Shown: one piece after another, positions 1 through 6,423 of the stretch
Layout of the letters: each line of letters begins with the position of its first letter
How positions within the stretch are numbered: position 1 is the first letter of the stretch
Assembly (NCBI RefSeq): GCF_000972705.2
Contig: NZ_LATL02000043.1
Location: forward strand, 1 to 10,534
Reading direction: 5' to 3'
Length of the DNA stretch: 10,534 nucleotides
Source of the DNA: Limnoraphis robusta CS-951
Lineage (GTDB): Bacteria > Cyanobacteriota > Cyanobacteriia > Cyanobacteriales > Microcoleaceae
Notes under the pieces: model-generated
The model's input: the letters and a program-made list of their open reading frames with translations, nothing else
Databases searched by the model: none
Told to the model about the DNA's origin: nothing
Position numbers and translations under genes: made by a program

Positions 1-32
1 GATCAAGGGGGGATAGAGAGGGGTTGGGGGAG
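1..32. repeat. G-rich intergenic repeat, left copy
   Basis: Positions 1-14 read GATCAAGGGGGGAT, identical to 10505-10518 at the other end of the window, and both are followed by a G-rich stretch containing GAGAGGGG. Such G-tract repeats are common between genes in cyanobacteria (general knowledge). The copy is cut by the window edge, so its full length is unknown. Confidence 0.5.
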
Positions 33-87
33 AGGTCAAATTCTACCAACAGAAAACGAACTACAAACTATCTACTAGGGTTTCTTT

Positions 88-2898
88 ATGCTATCCAACC
101 AAACAACATTAAGCCGCAAAACCGTTTCTTCTGTCGAATTTTTGGGCGAAGTTACCTTTCCCACTGGGTTAACTTTTGAAGATACAGAAGTTGGCGGACT
201 TTCGGGTATTGTTTACGACGCAGAAAGTCAAGTATATTACAGTATTTCTGATGACCGTTCCCAAAGGAATCCCGCCCGATTTTATACCCTCGAAATTGAC
301 TTAAATGATGGCAGTTTAGACGAAGGCGATATCAGCTTTCAAGACGTTACAACCCTACTCAATGAAAACGGCGAACCCTTCCCCGAATTTAGTTTAGACC
401 CTGAAGGAATTACCCTCACCGAAAACAACAGCTTATTTATTTCTTCCGAAGGCGACGCCAACCGACTCATTAACCCCTTTGTTAACGAATTTTCCCTCGA
501 CGGCGAACTTTTAGATACACTCCCCGTCCCCGAAAAATTTCTCCCCACCGCAGACCAAACAAGCGGAATTAGAAACAACTTAGCCTTTGAAAGTTTAACC
601 CTTTCCCCAAACAATCGCTACCTTTACACTGCCACAGAAAACGCTTTATTTCAAGATAGTCCAGCCGCAGATATTGACACCGAAAGTTTGTCTCGGATTA
701 TTAAATATGACCTCGAAACAGGTCAACCCGTTCAAGAATTTGTCTATGAAGTTGATGCAATTCCAGAAATTCCTGAACCAGCCGATGCTTTTGCAGATAA
801 TGGTTTAGTTGAACTACTTGCCATTGATAATAACGGTTCGCTTCTCGCCCTTGAACGATCTTTTGCAGTTGGAAAAGGCAACAATATTCGCTTGTACGAA
901 GTCAAAACCCAAGGGGCTTTAGATGTTCAGAATTTAGAGGATTTATTTTGGGATGAAGTTGGAATTGCTTTTGAAATTGACCCCACAGTTACCAAAGAAT
1001 TACTGATTGATTTTGAAGCCGATTTTGGCATAACTCCCGATAACATTGAAGGCATGGCATTCGGCCCGAAACTTCCCGACGGACGCCAAAGTTTAATTGT
1101 GGTTAGCGATAACAACTTTAACGATACTCAAGTTACCCAGTTTATCGGTTTAGCCGTAGATTTTGATAGTTTACCCGCCGCCCAACCCGTTCTAGAAACG
1201 CCTTACACTGTCGATGAAGAAGGCAATTCAGAAGCCGTTTTAACCGGAGATTCTGACGATCCGGCGATTTGGATTAACCCGGAAAATCCCGAACAAAGCC
1301 TAGTTATTGTCACCTTAAAAGATGGCGGTTTGGCGACCTTAGATTTAAACGGGGAAATTGTTGAAGAAATTTTACCCGCACCTTTTGGCGAAATTCGCTA
1401 TAACAATGTTGACCTGATTTATGACTTTGAAATTGGCGAAGAAACCGTTGATTTAGCCGTCGCCAGCGATCGCGAAAACGATACCCTAGCCATCTGGAAA
1501 ATAGATCCCGAAACTTTACAGTTAGTTGATGTTACTTCGGATAATATTCTCGAAACCATTTTTGGGGTTGATGATGGAGAACAAACCGCCTACGGTTTAG
1601 CAACTTATAAAAGTCCTGTTTCTGACAAATCTTACGCCTTTGTAACGCAAGCCGACAGCAACCAATTTGCACAGTTAGAATTGGTCGATAACGGTTCGGG
1701 TCAAGTCGATGCTAATCTCGTCCGAACAATTGAATTACCCACACCCACAGGCGATCCAAGTGACTCTCAATCCGAGGCGATTGTTGTCGATCAAGAATTG
1801 GGTTTTGTTTATCTGGCTATTGAAAATGAAGTTGGAATTCTCAAGTTCCAAGCTGAACCGAATGCGGGGGATAATTTTGAGGTAATTTATAGCGTCGAAG
1901 ATAATATTCTTGTACCCGATTTAGAAGGTTTAATTCTCTACTACGGCGACAACGGGAATGGTTATTTAATTGCTTCGAGTCAGGGCGATTCCAGTTACGG
2001 TTTGTTTGAACGTTCGGGAAATAACGAATTCCTCGGTCAGTTTATTATTGCGGGAAATGGTGACATCGATCAAATCAATGAAACCGATGGTTTTGATTTA
2101 ACAAATGTTGCTTTGGGTGAGGCTTTTCCCAATGGATTATTTGTCGTTCACGATGGCGCTAATGACCCTCAATCTGTGGTCGAAGATGAAGAAGAACTGG
2201 AAAATAATAGTACCAACTTTAAGTTTGTTCCCTGGGAAAGTGTGGCGAATGCGTTCCCCGAACCTTTAATTATTGATACCAATAGTTTCGACCCCCGCAA
2301 CCCCAACTCTAGTTTAATTGGCGGAACTTCCGAAGCAGAAACTCTCTTAGGAACCGCAGAAAATGACCTCTTTAACGCGGGTGACGGAAATGATACCGTT
2401 GCGGGTGGACTGGGAGATGACCAAATTTACGGAAGTTTTGGGGATGATGTCCTGCGAGGCGATGAAAATACTCGTTCGACCGGCGGTTCCGATGGCGGAA
2501 ATGATACCATTTTTGGCGGTTTGGGAAATGACCGCATTGGGGGAAAAGGCGGTAACGACCAACTGTTTGGCGGCGCTGATGATGATAACATCTGGGGGGA
2601 TGATGGCGATGATTTGCTGCGAGGCGGTTTAGGAAATGATACCCTAACAGGCGATGATTTTTCGGGTGGTCAAGGCGCCGATACGTTTGTTTTAGCCGTT
2701 GGAGAAGGAACCGATACTATTACTGATTTTGAAGTTGGTATTGATGTCATTGGTTTAACTCAAGGCTTAAGTTTTGACCAGTTATCGTTAGAAACTCAAG
2801 CACAAAATACCTTGATTAATTTCGGCGATGAAACGTTAGCTATTCTGCAAAAAGTAGACGTTGAAAGTTTAACTTCTGCTGATTTTAGTTTGGTTTAG
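88..2898 (+). CDS. Secreted beta-propeller phytase with N-terminal esterase-like phytase-family domain and RTX tail
   Basis: A 936-residue protein predicted to release phosphate from phytate outside the cell. Residues about 15-360 resemble the 'esterase-like activity of phytase' family (GGLSGIVYD at 36-44, DPEGITL at 104-110, NIEGMAFGP at 319-327); the true activity of that family is uncertain. Residues about 373-725 are a Bacillus-type beta-propeller phytase: DSDDPAIWI (388-396), KDGGLATLDLNG (411-422), NNVD (439-442), YGLATY (502-507), QSEAI (561-565), DLEGL (611-615), SSQGDSSYGLFER (630-642), TDGFD (666-670), GLFVVHDG (683-690) and NFKFVPWE (710-717). Residues 759-858 are RTX calcium-binding repeats, followed by a 78-residue tail. 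There is no N-terminal signal peptide, which with the RTX tail points to type I secretion. The ATG at 88 follows a weak TAGGG (76-80) at 7-nt spacing; the N-terminus agrees with the family start. Two residues usual in Bacillus phytases appear changed (see findings). Its own promoter is not evident in the 87 bp available. Confidence 0.93.
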   Translation: MLSNQTTLSRKTVSSVEFLGEVTFPTGLTFEDTEVGGLSGIVYDAESQVYYSISDDRSQRNPARFYTLEIDLNDGSLDEGDISFQDVTTLLNENGEPFPEFSLDPEGITLTENNSLFISSEGDANRLINPFVNEFSLDGELLDTLPVPEKFLPTADQTSGIRNNLAFESLTLSPNNRYLYTATENALFQDSPAADIDTESLSRIIKYDLETGQPVQEFVYEVDAIPEIPEPADAFADNGLVELLAIDNNGSLLALERSFAVGKGNNIRLYEVKTQGALDVQNLEDLFWDEVGIAFEIDPTVTKELLIDFEADFGITPDNIEGMAFGPKLPDGRQSLIVVSDNNFNDTQVTQFIGLAVDFDSLPAAQPVLETPYTVDEEGNSEAVLTGDSDDPAIWINPENPEQSLVIVTLKDGGLATLDLNGEIVEEILPAPFGEIRYNNVDLIYDFEIGEETVDLAVASDRENDTLAIWKIDPETLQLVDVTSDNILETIFGVDDGEQTAYGLATYKSPVSDKSYAFVTQADSNQFAQLELVDNGSGQVDANLVRTIELPTPTGDPSDSQSEAIVVDQELGFVYLAIENEVGILKFQAEPNAGDNFEVIYSVEDNILVPDLEGLILYYGDNGNGYLIASSQGDSSYGLFERSGNNEFLGQFIIAGNGDIDQINETDGFDLTNVALGEAFPNGLFVVHDGANDPQSVVEDEEELENNSTNFKFVPWESVANAFPEPLIIDTNSFDPRNPNSSLIGGTSEAETLLGTAENDLFNAGDGNDTVAGGLGDDQIYGSFGDDVLRGDENTRSTGGSDGGNDTIFGGLGNDRIGGKGGNDQLFGGADDDNIWGDDGDDLLRGGLGNDTLTGDDFSGGQGADTFVLAVGEGTDTITDFEVGIDVIGLTQGLSFDQLSLETQAQNTLINFGDETLAILQKVDVESLTSADFSLV
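2362..2661 (+). repeat. RTX cassette of gene 1 (4 + 10-residue insert + 6 nonapeptides)
   Basis: Encodes residues 759-858: four nonapeptides of the type N/D-D-x-hydrophobic-x-G-x-x-G, then the insert TRSTGGSDGG (795-804), then six more nonapeptides ending in NDTLTGDDF. In the RTX family these bind calcium and form a parallel beta-roll after export. The cassette is exactly 300 bp and has the same register as those in the other two genes of the window. Confidence 0.93.
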
Positions 2899-2910
2899 CC
2901 TTTGTTTATA

Positions 2911-3044
<134 letters not shown>

Positions 3045-3241
3045 GTCGTTTATTTATAACTGTTCAACCGGACATGATATGACGCATCCTACAAACTTCT
3101 AAAACGCTTATCTAGCTTCAGCATTTGCGTCTAGAGATTCTTGAATAACAGGATAAAATCAGGGCGCAAGTGCTTTCTTTCTGTTTTGAATCGATGAGGA
3201 AATAGATCAAAGCTAAAAACTAAATCTTCTGGAATTTAAAA

Positions 3242-3259
3242 TATCAATTTTTATTGATA
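3242..3259. promoter_or_regulatory. Perfect 7-bp inverted repeat, possible operator
   Basis: TATCAAT (3242-3248) and ATTGATA (3253-3259) are perfect inverted arms around TTTT. It lies about 180 bp upstream of the phosphatase start, next to a second palindrome at 3271-3291. In AT-rich DNA a 7-bp palindrome can arise by chance, so a binding-site role is only a suggestion. Confidence 0.3.
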
Positions 3260-3270
3260 GGCTTTTAACT

Positions 3271-3291
3271 GTGTTTAATTGACTTAAACAC
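3271..3291. promoter_or_regulatory. Perfect 8-bp inverted repeat GTGTTTAA-N5-TTAAACAC, possible operator
   Basis: The arms GTGTTTAA (3271-3278) and TTAAACAC (3284-3291) are perfect around TTGAC. The dyad has the shape of a site for a dimeric regulator. It is centred about 160 bp upstream of the phosphatase start and about 30 bp, near three helical turns, from the centre of the palindrome at 3242-3259. It does not match the NtcA consensus (GTA-N8-TAC). The regulator is unknown. Confidence 0.4.
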
Positions 3292-3326
3292 ATTAGTTTT
3301 TGATGCTTTCATATCAAAAAAATAAG

Positions 3327-3356
3327 TTTAAACAATCAATAAACTTTACTTAATCT
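3327..3356 (+). promoter_or_regulatory. Candidate Pho box upstream of the alkaline phosphatase gene
   Basis: Three octamers lie at exact 11-bp steps: TTTAAACA (3327), AATAAACT (3338) and CTTAATCT (3349). Against the cyanobacterial Pho-box consensus (Py-TTAA-Py-Py-T/A, three copies with 3-bp gaps) they score 7, 5 and 8 of 8, and the last is perfect. A weak -10-like TAATAG follows at 3370-3375. The site, spacing and gene function agree with control by the phosphate-starvation response regulator, but TTAA is common in this AT-rich stretch. Confidence 0.42.
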
Positions 3357-3376
3357 TGGCGTGAAATCCTAATAGA

Positions 3377-3411
3377 GAACAACAAGTTTTCTACAAAAAA
3401 TTTTGTTGTTC
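3377..3411 (+). promoter_or_regulatory. Stem-loop in the leader of the alkaline phosphatase gene
   Basis: GAACAACAA (3377-3385) and TTGTTGTTC (3403-3411) are perfect 9-bp inverted arms around a 17-nt loop. The structure ends 10 nt before the ribosome-binding site and has no T-run after it, so it does not look like a terminator. It may affect mRNA stability or translation, or be a DNA operator. Confidence 0.4.
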
Positions 3412-3420
3412 GAGTTAATA

Positions 3421-3429
3421 GAGAGGAGA
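3421..3429 (+). promoter_or_regulatory. Ribosome-binding site of the alkaline phosphatase gene
   Basis: GAGAGGAGA is a strong Shine-Dalgarno sequence about 11 nt before the ATG at 3441. It supports that start even though the protein then has no signal peptide. It is the only strong ribosome-binding site directly before any of the three genes. Confidence 0.75.
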
Positions 3430-3440
3430 ATATTTCTAAC

Positions 3441-5747
3441 ATGGCTAAGAACGTTATTATTATGATCGGCGACGGTATGGGTTGGGAAATGGCCCGTGCT
3501 GGCGCGATTGCGAAGACCGGAGAATCTTATACTTCTGGAGTAGGAGAAGGTTTAAGTTTTCAAGAACTCGATGGCTACTCATTTGTTACGACTTACGGGA
3601 CAACGATTGCCCCGGGTAGCGAAGAACCCAATCCCGCTAATCGAGTTTTCAACACAAGTAATAGCGCTCTCTATGGTTCAGGTTCTAACCTAACAGGAAC
3701 AAACCCCCTTCGCCCTGACTTCGTATTTGAACCAGATTTCAATGCTGGAATTGATGCCAGTGGCGGCGCTGCAAACCCCGGTACTACAGCCATTGGTAAC
3801 TTAGTCGGTTATGATCCTGAACGGGGCGGAATTAATCCCTGGACTCCCGGTAACGATCCTGAATATATTAAGTACAGCTATCCCGACTCTGCTAATACAG
3901 CCACGACACTCTATACCGGAGTTAAAAGCTACAATAGCGCGATTGGCGTTGATATCTACGAACAACCCTTAGAATCGATTCTGCAAATAGCTGCTGATTC
4001 AGACAAATCTACAGGTTTGGTTTCTTCTGTTCCCATTGATCACGCGACCCCTGGTGCGGCGGCGGCTAACGTCAACCGTCGTAATAAATATGACAGCGAG
4101 TTTCCCACGCTTGATAGCATCCTTCAGCAAGAACTCCGCATTTACAAACCCACTGTAATTTTAGGCGGTGGTCATCCACTCTCAACCCCAGAAGATCCTC
4201 TACCCGGAGAAGTTGAGCCACCTTCGGACAATACCTTTATCTTGGAGTCAACTTACCAAGAACTAAGTGCAAACCCCACAGACAACGTTTATGGCTACAC
4301 GTTCTTAGAGCGTGGAGAAGATGCCGCAGCCGTTTTAGCGGAGACTGCCGCAGAAATTGATCCCAACCAGGGAGAACGGTTACTGGGTCTGTACGGCGCC
4401 CGAGGACAAAATGGTAACTTACCTGTTAGTTCGGCTGATGGTGACTACAGCACAACCGGGTTGGATATGTTCTCCCTGTTTAGTTCAGCCCAGGCTGGTA
4501 GTCCTAATAATATTACCCCTGGTGTTCCCAACCCAGACACCGAGCGCCCCCTTCTCCCTGGAGAAACCGATGAATCTTTTATTGCTCGGGAAATCAACGA
4601 AAACCCCACGCTACAAGATTTAACGGAAGCGGCTTTAGATGTCTTGGCGAAAGACGAAGATGGTTTCTGGTTAATGATTGAAGGTGGAGATATTGACTGG
4701 TCTGCCCATGATAACAACATGGATAATTTGATCGGTACAATGCTGGACTTTGATAAATCAGTTCAGAGTGTCATGGATTGGATTGAGGAGAATGGCGGAT
4801 GGGAAGAGAACCTGCTGGTTGTTACTGCTGACCACGACCATTATCTCACCTTAAGCCCTGATTTCCCTGAACTGTTGGCAACTGAAGGTGCTGAAGCTTT
4901 AACCTATGAGTTGCATACTCCAGAGGAATCCGGTCAATATTGGGGTTCTGACCCAGAGGTTAAGTATGGCTGGGGTAGTCACACGAACCGTCCAGTTCCC
5001 GTTTATTATCAAGGCGAGGGTTCAGAGGTCCTCGATGGTTTAGTCGGTGAAGGCTACAACAGTTATGGCTTCGAGATTCCTGGTTTGCCTAATCACGTTG
5101 ATCAGACTCACATCTTCCAGACGATGGCTGCTGCGGTCACAGGAACCGATAATTACATCAACGGTTCTCAAAATGCTGAGACCTTCGTGGGTGAAGCTGG
5201 CAATGACTTGATCATCGCTCTGGGTGATAATGATACGGTTGCAGGTTTAGCTGGAGATGACCAGATTTACGGCGGCGATGGCAACGATGTTCTGCGTGGT
5301 GACGAGAACGAACGTTCTCCGGGGGGTCAACCAGGCGGCGATGACATGATCTACGGCGGTACAGGGAATGATCGCATTGGCGGTAAAGGCGGTAATGACA
5401 AACTTTACGGCGATGATGGCGATGATCAAATTTGGGGCGATGATGGTGATGACCTCTTGCATGGCGGCTTCGGGAATGATACCCTAACAGGCGATGATTT
5501 CTCAGGAGGTCAAGGCGCTGATACGTTTGTTTTGGCTTTGGGAGAAGGAACAGACACCATTACGGACTTCGAGTTAGGAATAGATAAGTTGGCTTTAACC
5601 GCAGGTTTGACTTTTGAACAGTTGTCAATAACGGCTTCGGGCAGTAACGCTTTAATTTCTGTCGGAGATGAAAGGCTCGCGATTTTAAACGGCGTTGAAG
5701 CAGTGGGTTTGATTGAGAATTCGGCTGCAACATTTGCTCAGATTTAA
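3441..5747 (+). CDS. phoA: PhoA-family alkaline phosphatase with RTX secretion tail
   Basis: A 768-residue phosphomonoesterase, predicted to act outside the cell. Residues 4-570 are the alkaline phosphatase fold, and all expected active-site residues can be placed by alignment to E. coli PhoA: D11 in MIGDGMG, the nucleophile S150 in PDSANTAT, T203 in DHATPGA, R214, E414, D419 and H423 in EGGDIDWSAH, D464 and H465 in TADHDH, and H514 in WGSHT. The E. coli D153 and K328 positions read H201 and W420, the pair found in Vibrio and Thermotoga enzymes. D11 and S150 lie 139 residues apart against 51 in E. coli, so about 88 residues are inserted (roughly 55-145). Residues 588-687 are RTX repeats, then an 81-residue export tail. 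The fold starts at residue 4, leaving no room for a signal peptide, so export by a type I system is inferred. The start is set by the strong upstream ribosome-binding site. A candidate Pho box lies upstream. Confidence 0.95.
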   Translation: MAKNVIIMIGDGMGWEMARAGAIAKTGESYTSGVGEGLSFQELDGYSFVTTYGTTIAPGSEEPNPANRVFNTSNSALYGSGSNLTGTNPLRPDFVFEPDFNAGIDASGGAANPGTTAIGNLVGYDPERGGINPWTPGNDPEYIKYSYPDSANTATTLYTGVKSYNSAIGVDIYEQPLESILQIAADSDKSTGLVSSVPIDHATPGAAAANVNRRNKYDSEFPTLDSILQQELRIYKPTVILGGGHPLSTPEDPLPGEVEPPSDNTFILESTYQELSANPTDNVYGYTFLERGEDAAAVLAETAAEIDPNQGERLLGLYGARGQNGNLPVSSADGDYSTTGLDMFSLFSSAQAGSPNNITPGVPNPDTERPLLPGETDESFIAREINENPTLQDLTEAALDVLAKDEDGFWLMIEGGDIDWSAHDNNMDNLIGTMLDFDKSVQSVMDWIEENGGWEENLLVVTADHDHYLTLSPDFPELLATEGAEALTYELHTPEESGQYWGSDPEVKYGWGSHTNRPVPVYYQGEGSEVLDGLVGEGYNSYGFEIPGLPNHVDQTHIFQTMAAAVTGTDNYINGSQNAETFVGEAGNDLIIALGDNDTVAGLAGDDQIYGGDGNDVLRGDENERSPGGQPGGDDMIYGGTGNDRIGGKGGNDKLYGDDGDDQIWGDDGDDLLHGGFGNDTLTGDDFSGGQGADTFVLALGEGTDTITDFELGIDKLALTAGLTFEQLSITASGSNALISVGDERLAILNGVEAVGLIENSAATFAQI
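5202..5501 (+). repeat. RTX cassette of gene 2 (4 + 10-residue insert + 6 nonapeptides)
   Basis: Encodes residues 588-687, with the insert ERSPGGQPGG (624-633) between four and six nonapeptides and the end NDTLTGDDF, in the same register as genes 1 and 3. The first nonapeptide (NDLIIALGD) is degenerate. The 26 bases at 5475-5500 are identical to 2635-2660 in gene 1, including synonymous positions, which suggests recent common origin or gene conversion. Confidence 0.93.
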
Positions 5748-5789
5748 TGGGTTTTAGTTTAGCCGAGGATTGTTAGTTCGTAGTTTGTC

Positions 5790-5849
5790 GGATGGGTCAG
5801 ATAGTTAAGTTAATGATCTAATTCATTAATTTTTCGCTCTGACTCATCC
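5790..5849. terminator. Nested hairpin, copy B of the element, downstream of phoA
   Basis: The outer arms GGATGGGTCAGA (5790-5801) and TCTGACTCATCC (5838-5849) pair over 12 positions, with one G-U. The inner arms TTAATGA (5810-5816) and TCATTAA (5823-5829) pair perfectly around 6 nt. It begins about 43 bp after the stop codon. No T-run follows on the + strand, so it is a poor classical rho-independent terminator; it may protect the 3' end of the mRNA or be a mobile palindromic element. It is related to copy A at 2911-2966. Confidence 0.55.
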
Positions 5850-6079
5850 AAAACTTAAACTTGTGCAATCCTTTGTCTAACTGTATTAACTCATAATTCG
5901 TATACTCAATTTTCCCGGTTTCGTCTAGAAGCGGGGGATTTGAGCTGTTTAATTTTATAAATCAAATCAGATTTAGATTATATCATGCTTCTCCAAATAA
6001 ATTCAAGATAAAAATCATTAATTTTAGTTTTTTTGAGGAGAGTAAATTCATCAGTTTTTTTTCAAAAACTTTAACCCAA

Positions 6080-6109
6080 TTTAATGGTTTCATAATTCTA
6101 TCTTAAACT
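6080..6109 (+). promoter_or_regulatory. Weak candidate Pho box upstream of the GDPD gene
   Basis: TTTAATGG (6080), CATAATTC (6091) and CTTAAACT (6102) lie at 11-bp steps and match the cyanobacterial Pho-box consensus at 6, 6 and 7 of 8 positions. A further TTTAACCC (6070) precedes them at a 10-bp step. It is 315 bp from the start codon, which would mean a long leader. The AT-rich context makes chance matches likely. Confidence 0.25.
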
Positions 6110-6423
6110 TCAAATGGTACCTTAAGGCTTTGAGTCTGATCAAAATATTTGTTCTCAATCAAATTACAGGCTAGTTTTTTTACTGCGATCATGTTCAACA
6201 GAAAAGAGACTGGAAAAAGTGTCCGTTTAAATGATTAAAGTAAAAAAAATTGATAAGTCTGGGTGCAATGACCAACAACCTTAAAACGGATCTCAGTCGA
6301 AAAAATCGGATGATATTTATACGAAGAAGCAGAGATATTTGTTTCTCATGTTCTTCCTTGTAGGTATCTGTTTCGTTAACGCCTTTACTCAATTCATACG
6401 ACGCGATTCATCTACCCAAAATT

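Larger units (their letters stand above)
5748..6423. other. Intergenic region between alkaline phosphatase and GDPD genes
   Basis: The 676 bp are AT-rich, with no ORF I can support. Contents: a nested hairpin directly after the phosphatase gene (5790-5849); a 7-bp inverted repeat AGTTTTT/AAAAACT (6053-6059 and 6064-6070); an orphan purine-rich GAGGAGAG (6035-6042) with no start codon behind it; a TTAA-rich block with a candidate Pho box (6080-6109); and about 310 bp before the next gene with no recognisable element except TCCGTTT/AAACGGA arms some 60 bp apart near 6222-6292. Confidence 0.7.

Noticed and set aside
2347..2632. Overlapping ORFs on both strands within the RTX-coding DNA of gene 1 (likewise at 5247-5462 and 9783-10061)
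   Set aside because: They are frame shadows: the repetitive Gly/Asp codons of RTX DNA leave other frames open, and the products look like no known protein.
3274..3290. TTAA motifs at 3265, 3275 and 3284 read as a Pho box
   Set aside because: The steps are 10 and 9 bp rather than 11; the set is better explained by the perfect inverted repeat at 3271-3291.
5948..5955. TTTAATTT as a Pho-box unit
   Set aside because: It matches the octamer consensus fully, but no partner occurs 11 bp on either side, so it is likely chance in AT-rich DNA.
6035..6042. GAGGAGAG as the ribosome-binding site of a small gene
   Set aside because: No start codon follows within a usable distance, and the first ATG beyond it (6084) opens a frame of only three codons.
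6195..6392. A 65-codon minus-strand ORF in the second intergenic region
   Set aside because: It starts with TTG, has no ribosome-binding site, a low-complexity AT-driven composition and no recognisable motif; an open frame of this length is expected by chance.
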